A stretch of DNA of 39,684 nt from Enhydrobacter aerosaccus. Lineage in GTDB: Bacteria > Pseudomonadota > Alphaproteobacteria > Reyranellales > Reyranellaceae. The stretch's first letter is position 1. Each line of letters starts with the position of its first letter. Shown here in pieces: positions 19,484 to 28,747 of the stretch. The translations under genes were made by a program, and so were the position numbers. The notes beneath the pieces were generated by a model, which saw only the letters and a list, made by a program, of their open reading frames with translations, did not search any database and was not told the origin of the DNA. The stretch lies in the NCBI GenBank assembly GCA_903839865.1, contig CAIMEE010000377.1, positions 1-39,684 on the forward strand. Direction: 5' to 3'.

Positions 19484-22400
19484 GTGGCCATAGCCGACTT
19501 CATCCATCTAAAAGTTCGTTCCGCCTATTCGCTCACCGAGGGGGCGAACAAGGTCGACAAGGTCGTGTCGCTCGCCAAGGAGCAGGCGATGCCCGCGGTC
19601 GCCGTCACTGATCGCGGGAATCTCTTTGGGGCGCTGGAGTTTGCCCAGTATGCCTCGAAGGCCGGCATCCAGCCCATCATCGGCTGCGATCTCGCCATTC
19701 GCCGGGAGGAAGAAAGCGGCGTTTCGTCGAACAGCAAGATCGTGCTGGTCGACTGGCTGACCCTGCTCGTCCAGGACGAGGCGGGCTACCTCAACCTGAT
19801 GCGGCTGGTCAGCCGCGCGCATCTCGAGTTCAAGACAGGTTCGATCGCTGCGCTGCCGCTGATTGAGCTTGAGGGCCACACTGACGGCTTGCTGGCGATG
19901 ACCGGCAGTCCCGACAGCACCCTGGGCCGCATGCTGGGAGCAGGCCAGACACCGGCGGCCGGGCATCAGCTCGATCGGCTGCAAAAGCTATTCGGCGACC
20001 GGCTCTATATCGAGCTGCAGCGCCACGGCGAGGACAGCGAGCGCCGCATCGAAGGCCCGCTGCTCGAACTGGCCTATGCGCGCGGCATTCCGCTGGTCGC
20101 CACCAACGACGTGCACTTCCCCAAAAAGTCGATGTTCGAGGCGCATGACGTTCTGCTGTGCATCGAGCAGGGAGTGCATATTGACGATCCCAACCGGCGC
20201 CGGCTGACGCCCGAGTACTACTTCAAGTCGGCGGCGGAAATGCGCGAGGTCTTCGCCGATCTGCCGGAAGCCTGCGACAACACCCTGGTGGTGGCACAGC
20301 GCTGCGCCTACATGCCGATGCCGCGCAAGCCGATCCTGCCGAGCTACACCAAGCTGGAGGGCCGCACCGAAGGCGAGGCGCTGCGCGCGTTGGCGAGAGA
20401 AGGGCTCGAGGAACTCCAGGGCCTCGGCCGGCTTGCTGCCGACATCGACTTCGCGAAGTACGAGGCGCGGCTGGTCTACGAACTCGACATGATCGAGAAG
20501 ATGGGCTTCGCCGGCTACTTCCTGATCGTGGCCGACTTCATCCAGTGGGCCAAGGACAATGGCGTGCCGGTCGGTCCCGGCCGCGGTTCGGGCGCGGGCT
20601 CGCTGGTTGCCTGGTCGCTCAAGATCACCGACCTCGATCCGCTGCGCTGGGGTCTGCTGTTCGAGCGCTTCCTCAATCCCGAGCGCGTGTCGATGCCCGA
20701 CTTCGATATCGACTTCTGCCAGGACAAGCGCGACCGCGTGATCCGCTACGTGCGCGACGAGTATGGCCACGATCGCGTTGCTGCCATCATTACCTTCGGC
20801 AAGCTGCAGGCGCGCGCGGTGCTGCGCGACGTGGGCCGCGTGCTGGGCATGCCGTACGGCCAGGTCGACCGCATCTGCAAGCTGGTGCCGAACAATCCGG
20901 CCAAACCCGTGACCCTGGCCGAGGCGACGCAGAGCGAACAGCTGCTCAAGGATCAGTACGGCGCGGATGCGGAGATCAAGCGGCTGATCGACCTCGCGCT
21001 GCAGCTGGAAGGCCTTTACCGCAACGCCTCGACCCATGCGGCGGGCGTGGTGATCGGCGACCGCCCGCTGGAACAGCTCGTGCCGCTGTTCCGCGATACC
21101 GAAAGCAAGGAGTCCCTGCCAGCCACCCAGTTCAACATGAAGTGGGTTGAGACCGCGGGCCTTGTGAAGTTCGACTTCCTCGGCCTCAAGACGCTGACTG
21201 TCATCGAGAAGGCGTGCGACCTGATCGGGCGCGACAAGATCGACATCCCCAAGCTGCCGCTTGACGACAGGAAGACTTTCGAGCTGCTGGCACGGGGCGA
21301 TGGCTCCGGCGTGTTCCAGCTGGAAGGCAACGGCATGCGCGACGTTCTGCGCAAGATGAAGCCCGACCGTTTCGAGGACATCATCGCGGTCGTGGCGCTG
21401 TACCGCCCGGGTCCGATGGAGAACATCCCGAGCTACATCAAGCGCAAGCACAAGGAAGAGGAGCCGGACTACCTGCATCCGCTGCTCGAAGGGATCCTGA
21501 AGGAAACCCACGGCATCATGATCTACCAGGAGCAGGTCATGCAGATCGCGCAGGTCCTCTCCGGCTATTCCCTGGGCGGCGCCGATCTGCTGCGTCGTGC
21601 CATGGGCAAAAAGATCCAGTCCGAAATGGATGCGCAGCGCCAGAGCTTCATCGAGGGCGCCGAGAAGAACGGCGTCAACAAGGACAGAGCGTCCTCGATC
21701 TTCGACCAGGTCGACCGCTTCGCGGGGTACGGCTTCAACAAGAGCCATGCCGCCGCCTATGCGCTGGTCTGCTATCAGACGGCCTATCTCAAGGCCAACC
21801 ATCCGGTCGAGTTCTTCGCCGCGACCATGACGCTCGATATGGGCAACGCGGAAAAGCTGAACGGTTATCGCCGCGACCTCGAGAAAATCGGCGTCGAACT
21901 GTTGCCGCCCGACGTAACGCGCTCGTCGGCCGAGTTCACCGTCGAGATGACGGCCGAAGGCAAGAAGGCGATCCGCTACGCCCTGTCGGCGATCAAGGGC
22001 GTGGGCCGCGAGGCGATGAACCGCCTTGTCGAGGAGCGCGAGACCAACGGGCCGTACAAGACATTGTTCGACGTCGCCGAGCGCCTGGACCAGCGCGTGA
22101 TCAACAAGCGCCTGCTCGAGAGTCTTGCCAAGGCCGGCGCGTTCGAGGCGCTGAACAAGAACCGCTCCCAGACGTTCGCGACCATCGAGGCGCTGACCCG
22201 GCATTCGGCGGCGACACACGAATCACGGGGCAGTAACCAGAACAGCCTGTTCGGCGACGACACGGCGCAGCGCCGTCCGCAGTTGCCGAAGGTGCCGGAC
22301 TGGGCGCCGATGGAGAAGCTGCAGCACGAGTTCTCGGCGCTGGGCTTCTATCTGTCGTCCCACCCCCTGGCGGCGTACGAGCGCAGCCTGATGCGTCTGG

Positions 22401-22930
22401 GCGTCTGCCGGTCCGCCGATCTGGTGGCTCAGTTGCAGCGTGGCGTGCCGGGCCGCATCAAGCTTGCGGGCACCGTGATCGACCGGTCGGAGCGCACCTC
22501 CGCCAAGGGCAATCGCTTCGCATTCATCCAGTGCTCCGATCAGTCGGGCGCGTTCGAGTTCATGGTGTTCAGCGAGATCTTGAGCAGCAAGCGGCCATTG
22601 CTCGAGCCGGGGCAGGCGATCCTGATCTCGGTGGACGGAAGGCTCGATGGCGAGCAAGTGAAACTGCTGGCGCAGAATGTCGAGAAGCTCGAAGACGCGG
22701 TTGCGAATTCGGCCGCTGGATTGCGGATCGAGATTTCCGATCCGTCCGTGCTCGAAGCGTTGCGCAAGACGCTCGAAGGCAAGAAGGGGCGGGGCAAGGT
22801 GACGATTGTCGTGCCTCTACAGGAAGAAACCGAAGCCGAGGTTACCCTGCCCGGCACTTATTCGATCGCGGGCGGCCTGCGTGACATCATCGGCATGCTG
22901 CCGGGTGTCGCACAGGTGGAGGAAATTTGA
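19484..22930 (+). CDS. dnaE: DNA polymerase III subunit alpha
   Basis: Replicative DNA polymerase catalytic subunit (1148 residues, DnaE1 type). Order: PHP domain (about 1-280), palm, thumb and fingers, helix-hairpin-helix region and an OB fold beginning G-R-I-K-L-A-G-T-V. Catalytic aspartates are D406 and D408 in P-D-F-D-I-D-F (405-411) and D564 in F-D-F-L-G-L-K. In the PHP domain the usual metal ligands are replaced (K10 and R12 in H-L-K-V-R-S, R44 in T-D-R-G-N), so it is unlikely to proofread by itself and would depend on a DnaQ exonuclease. The GTG start lacks a clear ribosome binding site; it follows lolD by 31 nt. Confidence 0.96.
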   Translation: MAIADFIHLKVRSAYSLTEGANKVDKVVSLAKEQAMPAVAVTDRGNLFGALEFAQYASKAGIQPIIGCDLAIRREEESGVSSNSKIVLVDWLTLLVQDEAGYLNLMRLVSRAHLEFKTGSIAALPLIELEGHTDGLLAMTGSPDSTLGRMLGAGQTPAAGHQLDRLQKLFGDRLYIELQRHGEDSERRIEGPLLELAYARGIPLVATNDVHFPKKSMFEAHDVLLCIEQGVHIDDPNRRRLTPEYYFKSAAEMREVFADLPEACDNTLVVAQRCAYMPMPRKPILPSYTKLEGRTEGEALRALAREGLEELQGLGRLAADIDFAKYEARLVYELDMIEKMGFAGYFLIVADFIQWAKDNGVPVGPGRGSGAGSLVAWSLKITDLDPLRWGLLFERFLNPERVSMPDFDIDFCQDKRDRVIRYVRDEYGHDRVAAIITFGKLQARAVLRDVGRVLGMPYGQVDRICKLVPNNPAKPVTLAEATQSEQLLKDQYGADAEIKRLIDLALQLEGLYRNASTHAAGVVIGDRPLEQLVPLFRDTESKESLPATQFNMKWVETAGLVKFDFLGLKTLTVIEKACDLIGRDKIDIPKLPLDDRKTFELLARGDGSGVFQLEGNGMRDVLRKMKPDRFEDIIAVVALYRPGPMENIPSYIKRKHKEEEPDYLHPLLEGILKETHGIMIYQEQVMQIAQVLSGYSLGGADLLRRAMGKKIQSEMDAQRQSFIEGAEKNGVNKDRASSIFDQVDRFAGYGFNKSHAAAYALVCYQTAYLKANHPVEFFAATMTLDMGNAEKLNGYRRDLEKIGVELLPPDVTRSSAEFTVEMTAEGKKAIRYALSAIKGVGREAMNRLVEERETNGPYKTLFDVAERLDQRVINKRLLESLAKAGAFEALNKNRSQTFATIEALTRHSAATHESRGSNQNSLFGDDTAQRRPQLPKVPDWAPMEKLQHEFSALGFYLSSHPLAAYERSLMRLGVCRSADLVAQLQRGVPGRIKLAGTVIDRSERTSAKGNRFAFIQCSDQSGAFEFMVFSEILSSKRPLLEPGQAILISVDGRLDGEQVKLLAQNVEKLEDAVANSAAGLRIEISDPSVLEALRKTLEGKKGRGKVTIVVPLQEETEAEVTLPGTYSIAGGLRDIIGMLPGVAQVEEI

Positions 22931-23940
22931 GCCGCCAGCCCGGCCTGTTCGAAGAACCTCCTGCGCCGAAGCGCCAGAAGCCTGCCGCGGGCGATGTCCA
23001 ACCCTCCTGGGACACGCCACTGCTTGGCGCGCCGGTCCTGCCGCCCGAAATCAGGCTCGGCACCTCGTCCTGGTTCTTCCCCGGCTGGCGCGGCCTCGTC
23101 TACGAAGGGGTCTATCCGCAGCCCGCGCTCAGCAAGAAGGGCCTCGCGGCCTACGCCCAGATCCCGCTGCTGCGTACGGTCAGTCTCGATCGCACCTTCT
23201 ATGCCGCGATCACGACGATCGAATACGCACGCTACGCGGCGCAGGTGCCGGCCGGCTTCAGCTTCGTCGTGAAGGCACCCGCGATGGTGTGCGATGCGGT
23301 GATCCGGGGTGAGGACGGAAGAGGGCGGGTGGCCAACCCACACTTTCTCGACCCCGTTATCGCCGCGCGGGAATTTGTCGTGCCGTGTTTGGAAGGATTG
23401 GACGAGAAGGCGGGGCCGATGATCTTCCAGATCTCGCCGCTGCCGCGCGGACTGGTCGAGGAAGCGGCCAGCTTGATCGAGCGGCTGGCGGTGTTCTTCG
23501 CGGCGCTGCCAAAGGAGCTGGGCCCACGCCGGCCGATCTATGCGCTCGAGCTGCGTAACGCGGAGCTGCTGACGCCGCGGCTCATGCGCATGCTGGCGGC
23601 GGCGGGCGTGCGCTACTGCATCGGCCTGCACGACCGCATGCCCGAGGTAGAACGGCAGGCGGCGGCGTTGAAGGCGCTCGATGGCGACGTGCCGGGCGAC
23701 CTCATCGTGCGCTGGAACCTGCACCGGGGCTTCCTCTACCAGGCCGCCAAGCAGCGCTACGAGCCTTTCGATAGGCTGGTCGACGAGGACGTCGAGACCC
23801 GGAAGGTGCTCGCCCAGCTCGCGGCCGCAGCCTTCAAGGCCAAGCGGCGGGTGTGGATAACCGCCAACAACAAGGCCGAGGGCAGCGCGCCGCTCTCCGT
23901 GCTGAGGCTCTCGGAAGCTATCGAGGCCGCCCTGGCTTGA
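22927..23940 (+). CDS. DUF72 domain-containing protein (YecE-like)
   Basis: 337 residues with the DUF72 TIM-barrel-like fold, recognised from I-R-L-G-T-S-S-W, followed by the family pattern of a Tyr/Phe-rich region around L-D-R-T-F-Y-A and a late V-R-W-N-L segment. The biochemical function of the family is not established. About 45 residues at the N-terminus are Pro-rich and unlike the domain core. The TTG start overlaps the dnaE stop by 4 nt, with GGAGG only 4 nt before it; no better in-frame start is apparent. It is the last gene before the rpsB leader. Confidence 0.85.
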   Translation: MSRQPGLFEEPPAPKRQKPAAGDVQPSWDTPLLGAPVLPPEIRLGTSSWFFPGWRGLVYEGVYPQPALSKKGLAAYAQIPLLRTVSLDRTFYAAITTIEYARYAAQVPAGFSFVVKAPAMVCDAVIRGEDGRGRVANPHFLDPVIAAREFVVPCLEGLDEKAGPMIFQISPLPRGLVEEAASLIERLAVFFAALPKELGPRRPIYALELRNAELLTPRLMRMLAAAGVRYCIGLHDRMPEVERQAAALKALDGDVPGDLIVRWNLHRGFLYQAAKQRYEPFDRLVDEDVETRKVLAQLAAAAFKAKRRVWITANNKAEGSAPLSVLRLSEAIEAALA

Positions 23941-24041
23941 AATATTATTACGCGGGAGCGGAGGCGGAATCCGGTACAAATCGCGTAAAACCCTTACGCC
24001 ATGGGTATCGAAGGTGTCCCAGAAAGTTGGGGCTCTGTTGC

Positions 24042-24069
24042 TTGCTTTCCCGGCCTTAACCCCCTAAAA
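24042..24069 (+). promoter_or_regulatory. possible sigma-70 type promoter of the rpsB operon
   Basis: TTGCTT at 24042-24047 and CTAAAA at 24064-24069 are separated by 16 nt, an acceptable but weak match to an alphaproteobacterial housekeeping promoter. Transcription from here would give a leader of about 110 nt containing the 24132-24149 hairpin. Speculative; no direct evidence. Confidence 0.3.
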
Positions 24070-24174
24070 CCACGCCCAATTCGCACGCGGGTTTGCGGTC
24101 GACGGGGAGACATCCCGCCGCTCGCTCCGGTGTCCCCCACCCGGGGGACGACGCCCGCGGAGGCTCAACCGGAA

Positions 24175-24182
24175 AAGGAGAA
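24175..24182 (+). promoter_or_regulatory. ribosome binding site of rpsB
   Basis: AAGGAGAA is an excellent Shine-Dalgarno just ahead of the ATG at 24187. It decides the start, because the same frame stays open back to an ATG at 24001. Confidence 0.8.
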
Positions 24183-24186
24183 CGGC

Positions 24187-24978
24187 ATGGCTATGCCGAC
24201 ATTTACGATGCGTCAGCTGCTGGAAGCGGGTGTCCACTTCGGTCACCACACCCGGCGTTGGAACCCCAAGATGAAGCCGTACCTGTTCGGGGTGCGAAAC
24301 GGGGTCCATATCATCGATCTCACCAAGACCGTGCCGCTGCTCGAGCAGGCGCTGATCCAGGTGCGCCAGGTCGTGTCCAATGGCGGCCGCGTGCTGTTCG
24401 TCGGCACCAAGCCTGCCGCCGCCGAGCGCGTCGCAGAGGCGGCCAAGCGCTGCGGCCAGTACTTCGTGAACCATCGCTGGCTGGGCGGCATGATCACCAA
24501 TTGGCAGACCATCTCTGCCTCGATCAAGCGCCTGCGCGAGCTCGACGAGCGCCTGTCGGGCGACGTGGTCGGCCTCACCAAGAAAGAGCAGCTCGATCTC
24601 ACCCGCGAGCGCGACAAGCTCGAGCGCTCGCTGGGCGGCATCAAGGAAATGGGCGGCACGCCCGACATGCTGTTCATCATCGACACCAACAAGGAGTCGA
24701 TCGCAGTGCTCGAAGCCCGCAAGCGCGGCATTCCGATCGCCGCGATCCTCGACAGCAACTCCGATCCCGACGGCATCGATTTCCCGATCCCGGGCAACGA
24801 TGACGCCATCCGCGCCGTGTCGCTCTACTGCGAGCTGATCTCGGGCGCCGTGCTCGACGGCATCCGTGCCGAGATTGCGGCTTCGGGCGGCGACGTGGGC
24901 GCGCTCGACGAGCCGCCGGTCGAAGAGGTTCCCGCCGCCGAGCCGGCTGCGGGTGCCGAGGCATCGCCGGCCGAATAG
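24187..24978 (+). CDS. rpsB: 30S ribosomal protein S2
   Basis: Small-subunit ribosomal protein S2 (263 residues), which binds late near the 30S head-platform junction and is needed to recruit S1. It begins [20 protein letters not shown], the classic S2 signature, and has T-R-R-W-N-P-K-M just after. The last ~28 residues form an acidic Ala/Pro/Glu-rich tail, common in Alphaproteobacteria. First gene of the rpsB-tsf-pyrH-frr cluster. Confidence 0.98.
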   Translation: MAMPTFTMRQLLEAGVHFGHHTRRWNPKMKPYLFGVRNGVHIIDLTKTVPLLEQALIQVRQVVSNGGRVLFVGTKPAAAERVAEAAKRCGQYFVNHRWLGGMITNWQTISASIKRLRELDERLSGDVVGLTKKEQLDLTRERDKLERSLGGIKEMGGTPDMLFIIDTNKESIAVLEARKRGIPIAAILDSNSDPDGIDFPIPGNDDAIRAVSLYCELISGAVLDGIRAEIAASGGDVGALDEPPVEEVPAAEPAAGAEASPAE

Positions 24979-25003
24979 CCGGTCCCTCTGGCGAACGATA
25001 TCG

Positions 25004-25025
25004 GGGCCGGTCGAAAGACCGGCCC
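25004..25025 (+). terminator. rpsB-tsf intergenic hairpin, candidate attenuator
   Basis: A perfect 9-bp GC-rich stem (GGGCCGGTC with GACCGGCCC) is closed by a GAAA tetraloop and followed by TTACTTGT, a weak T-rich tail. It lies between rpsB and tsf, 25 nt before the tsf start. It may act as a partial terminator setting the S2 to EF-Ts ratio, or as an RNA processing or stability element. Confidence 0.55.
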
Positions 25026-25040
25026 TTACTTGTCCTGAAT

Positions 25041-25044
25041 GGAG
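25041..25044 (+). promoter_or_regulatory. ribosome binding site of tsf
   Basis: GGAG lies 6 nt before the ATG at 25051. An in-frame ATG at 25039 overlaps this site and has no upstream Shine-Dalgarno, so the later start is preferred. Confidence 0.7.
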
Positions 25045-25050
25045 CAAAAC

Positions 25051-25977
25051 ATGGCTGAGATCACCGCATCCCTCGTCAAGGAACTGCGCGAGAAGACCGG
25101 CGCGGGCATGATGGATTGCAAGAAGGCACTGGGTGAAGTCCAGGGCGACATCGAGAAGGCGATCGACTGGCTGCGCACCAAGGGCCTGTCGGCCGCCTCG
25201 AAGAAGGCCGGCCGCGTCGCCGCCGAAGGTCTCGTGGGCGTTGTCGCGGCGGGTACCAAGGGGGCACTGCTCGAGGTCAATGCAGAGACCGACTTTGTGG
25301 GCCGCAACGACCAGTTCCAGAAGTTCGTGGGTGCCGCGACCAAGATCGCGCTCAACAGCGCCGGCGACCTCGAGAAGGTCAAGACGACCGCGTTCCCGGG
25401 ATCGGGCCGCGACGTGCAGGGCGAACTCACCAACCTGATCGCCACCATCGGCGAGAACATGAGCCTGCGCCGCTCGGCGATGCTCTCGGTCTCCGACGGT
25501 GTGGTCGTCGCGTACATGCACAATGCCGTGGCCCCTGACCTCGGCAAGATTGGCGTACTGATCGCCCTCGAGTCGACGGGCGACAAGGCGAAGCTCGCGG
25601 GGCTCGCGAAGCAGCTGGCGATGCAGGTTGCCGCGGTCAATCCGCTGTCGCTCTCGGTGGCCGAGCTCGACCAGGCAGCGATCGAGCGCGAGCGCGCGAT
25701 CCTGGCCGAGAAGGCAGGTCAGGCCGGCAAGACCCCCGAGATTATCGCCAAGATGGTCGAGGGTGGCCTGCGCAAGTTCCATCAGGAAGTCGTGCTGCTG
25801 GAGCAGGCCTTCGTCATGGACGGCAAGACCAAGGTCTCCAAGATCGTCGACGATGCCGCCAAGCTGGTCGGCGCCCCGGTCAAGATCGCCGGTTTCCTGC
25901 GCTTTGCGCTGGGTGAGGGCATCGAGAAGAAATCGGAAGATTTTGCGGCCGAGGTGGCTGCTCAGCTCAAGAAGTAG
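25051..25977 (+). CDS. tsf: translation elongation factor Ts
   Basis: Guanine nucleotide exchange factor that recycles EF-Tu-GDP (308 residues). The N-terminal module [21 protein letters not shown] binds EF-Tu, and T-D-F-V at 80-83 holds the Asp-Phe pair that inserts into EF-Tu to expel Mg2+. Length is usual. The ATG at 25051 gives the standard N-terminus; an upstream ATG at 25039 would add four residues. Confidence 0.97.
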   Translation: MAEITASLVKELREKTGAGMMDCKKALGEVQGDIEKAIDWLRTKGLSAASKKAGRVAAEGLVGVVAAGTKGALLEVNAETDFVGRNDQFQKFVGAATKIALNSAGDLEKVKTTAFPGSGRDVQGELTNLIATIGENMSLRRSAMLSVSDGVVVAYMHNAVAPDLGKIGVLIALESTGDKAKLAGLAKQLAMQVAAVNPLSLSVAELDQAAIERERAILAEKAGQAGKTPEIIAKMVEGGLRKFHQEVVLLEQAFVMDGKTKVSKIVDDAAKLVGAPVKIAGFLRFALGEGIEKKSEDFAAEVAAQLKK

Positions 25978-25992
25978 TATTAAATGGCGATC

Positions 25993-26023
25993 GGCGGCGC
26001 AGGCCTAGGGGGTCGGCGCCGCC
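25993..26023 (+). other. tsf-pyrH intergenic hairpin
   Basis: A perfect 8-bp GC stem (GGCGGCGC with GCGCCGCC) encloses a 15-nt loop between tsf and pyrH. No T-tract follows, so it is not a standard terminator. It could slow polymerase or protect mRNA ends. Given the GC content, chance is possible. Confidence 0.35.
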
Positions 26024-26048
26024 CAAGGAAACCATCCAGAGGCGCTTA

Positions 26049-26774
26049 ATGCCGTCCGCTCCCCGTTATCGCCGTGTCCTGTTGAAGCTCTCCGGCGAGG
26101 GGCTCATGGGCGACCGTGAGTACGGCCTCGATCCCAAAATGGTCGGCATGGTGGCTCAGGAGGTAAAGACGGTCGCCCAGATGGGCGTCCAAGTCTGCCT
26201 CGTGATCGGTGGCGGCAATATATTCCGTGGGGTATCGGCCGCGGCGTCCGGCATGGACCGGGCGAGCGGCGACTACATGGGCATGCTGGCCACGGTCATA
26301 AATTCACTAGCTATGCAAAGCGCTCTGGAGCGCCAGGGCATGCAGACCCGTGTACAGTCGGCCATTCCGATGACGACCGTTTGCGAGCCCTATATTCGTC
26401 GCCGCGCTGCCCGCCACATGGAGAAGGGCCGCGTCGTGATCTTTGCCGCCGGAACGGGCAATCCCTTCTTCACCACCGATACCGCCGCTGCCCTCCGTGC
26501 GGCGGAGATGGGTGTCGACGCGATGCTGAAGGGCACCCAGGTCGACGGCGTCTATTCGGCCGATCCGCGCAAGGACAAGACGGCCAAGCGCTACGAGAAG
26601 CTTTCCTACATGGATGTCCTGCAGCAGGACCTGCAGGTGATGGACGCTTCGGCCATATCGCTGGCGCGCGAAAACAAGATTCCGATCATCGTGTTCGACA
26701 TCCACAAGTCCGGCGCGTTCGCCGAGACGATGTGCGGGCAGGGCACCTTCACTATCATCAAGGACGAGGCTTGA
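26049..26774 (+). CDS. pyrH: uridylate kinase
   Basis: Bacterial UMP kinase (241 residues, amino acid kinase fold) making UDP from UMP for RNA, DNA and sugar-nucleotide synthesis. L-K-L-S-G-E-G-L (12-19) is the phosphate-binding start, G-G-G-N-I-F-R-G is the UMP/ATP loop near residue 56, and [11 protein letters not shown] is near 150. Hexameric and UTP-inhibited in the family. It precedes frr by 2 nt. Confidence 0.97.
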   Translation: MPSAPRYRRVLLKLSGEGLMGDREYGLDPKMVGMVAQEVKTVAQMGVQVCLVIGGGNIFRGVSAAASGMDRASGDYMGMLATVINSLAMQSALERQGMQTRVQSAIPMTTVCEPYIRRRAARHMEKGRVVIFAAGTGNPFFTTDTAAALRAAEMGVDAMLKGTQVDGVYSADPRKDKTAKRYEKLSYMDVLQQDLQVMDASAISLARENKIPIIVFDIHKSGAFAETMCGQGTFTIIKDEA

Positions 26775-26776
26775 TC

Positions 26777-27330
26777 ATGAGCACCGACGTCAAGGAGCTC
26801 GAGAAGCGCATGTCGGGCGCGCTCGAATCGCTCAAGAAGGAATTCGGCGGCCTGCGGACGGGCCGCGCGTCCGTGAACCTGCTCGACCCGGTGATGGTCG
26901 AGGCCTACGGCCAGCGCCTGCCGCTCAACCAGGTCGGCACGGTGAGCGCGCCCGAATCGCGCCTGCTCGCAGTCAACGTCTGGGACAAGGGTCTTGTGAC
27001 GCCGACGGCAAAGGCGATCCGCGATGCGGGTCTCGGCCTCAATCCGCAACCGGACGGACAGACCATCCGCATCCCGCTGCCCGAGCTCACGACGGAACGT
27101 CGCGACGAGCTCGCCAAGCTCGCGAGCAAATATGCCGAGGGTGCGCGCGTGGCCGTGCGCAACGTGCGGCGCGACGGCATGGACTCGCTCAAGAAAGCCG
27201 AGAAGGACAAGAAGATCTCCGAGGACGAGCATCGCCAGAAGGCCGACGAGGTCCAGAAGCTGACCGATCGCTACGTCAAGCAGGTCGACGAAGCGACAGC
27301 GGCTAAGGAAAAAGAGATCAAGACCGTCTG

Positions 27331-27331
<1 letters not shown>
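26777..27331 (+). CDS. frr: ribosome recycling factor
   Basis: Releases post-termination 70S ribosomes from mRNA together with EF-G (184 residues, the usual 185-residue size). R-T-G-R-A-S (27-32) and the three-helix-bundle pattern with V-R-N-V-R-R-D (127-133) are characteristic. The ATG at 26777 lies 2 nt after the pyrH stop; the reading frame is open further upstream inside pyrH but that part is not RRF. The last base of its TGA is the A of the uppS ATG. Confidence 0.97.
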
Positions 27332-28051
<720 letters not shown>

Positions 28052-28071
<20 letters not shown>

Positions 28072-28747
28072 CATCCCCGTCGTGCCGGCCCGACGCTTCG
28101 GCGGGCTGCTGCTGCGAGTCGCATCGGCCGTCATCCTGGGCCCGCTTGCCTTCGCGGCACTCTGGTTCGGCTTTCCCTGGATCGACCTGCTGGCAGCAGT
28201 CGCCGCGCCGATCATGGTGTCTGAGTGCATACGCCTCACGCCGCGCCGTCCGGTCGCCCGCATCGTTGCCGTTCTCTACGCCCTGGGCGCCGTGGTCGCT
28301 CTTCTGTGGCTGCGTCACCAGCCGTCGCTCGGCCGCGAGACAGTGATCTGGATTGCCGTCTGCGTCTGGGCGACCGACATCGGGGCCTATTTCCTGGGAA
28401 AGATCGCGGGAGGCGTGAAGCTCGCGCCCCGCATAAGCCCAGGCAAGACATGGTCTGGCCTGATCGGGGGCGTGTGCTGGGCCGCCGTTGCCAGTGCGGC
28501 GCTGGGGCTGGTGTTTCAGCAGGGCGCCACATTCGTGCTGGCGGCGGTGGGCGTTGGCCTCGCCGTCGTGGCGCAGATCGGTGATTTGCTCGAGTCGGCG
28601 GCTAAACGCGATGCGGGTGTGAAGGACAGCGGACATCTCATTCCGGGCCATGGCGGCCTGCTCGATCGTGTCGACGGCCTGGCCGCCGTGCTCGTCGCGG
28701 TCGCACTGATACGACTTTGTGTCGGAGGCGTCTGGCCATGGGCATGA
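28052..28747 (+). CDS. cdsA: phosphatidate cytidylyltransferase
   Basis: Makes CDP-diacylglycerol from phosphatidate and CTP, the branch point of phospholipid synthesis. 231 residues with 6-7 predicted membrane helices. The C-terminal family signature is clear: S-x3-R-x3-K-D-x5-P-G-H-G-G-x2-D-R-x-D (E-S-A-A-K-R-D-A-G-V-K-D onward). It is shorter than E. coli CdsA (285) because the N-terminal helices are reduced. The chosen ATG overlaps uppS by 20 nt; a GTG at 28082, 10 nt after the uppS stop, is an alternative. Neither has a strong ribosome binding site. Confidence 0.92.
28724..28728 (+). promoter_or_regulatory. ribosome binding site of dxr
   Basis: GGAGG lies 9 nt ahead of the ATG at 28738 and 15-18 nt ahead of two further in-frame ATGs (28744 and 28747). 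It supports 28738 as the start over these and over an upstream TTG at 28717. Confidence 0.65.

Larger units (their letters stand above)
23941..24186 (+). promoter_or_regulatory. rpsB upstream region and probable mRNA leader
   Basis: This 246-base gap ahead of rpsB holds two perfect hairpins. One is at 23983-23999 (GCGTAA/TTACGC, 5-nt loop). The other is at 24132-24149 (GTCCCCC/GGGGGAC, 4-nt loop), 25 nt before the Shine-Dalgarno. In many bacteria the rpsB leader carries an S2 autoregulatory element; whether this is one is inference. A possible promoter is listed separately. Confidence 0.5.

Noticed and set aside
19988..22219. 743-codon minus-strand open frame inside dnaE
   Set aside because: Antisense shadow of dnaE with His/Arg/Leu-rich composition typical of high-GC antisense frames.
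24001..24186. Open frame upstream of and in frame with rpsB that would add 62 residues to S2
   Set aside because: The sequence before 24187 does not resemble S2, a strong Shine-Dalgarno sits directly before 24187, and long open frames arise easily at this GC content.
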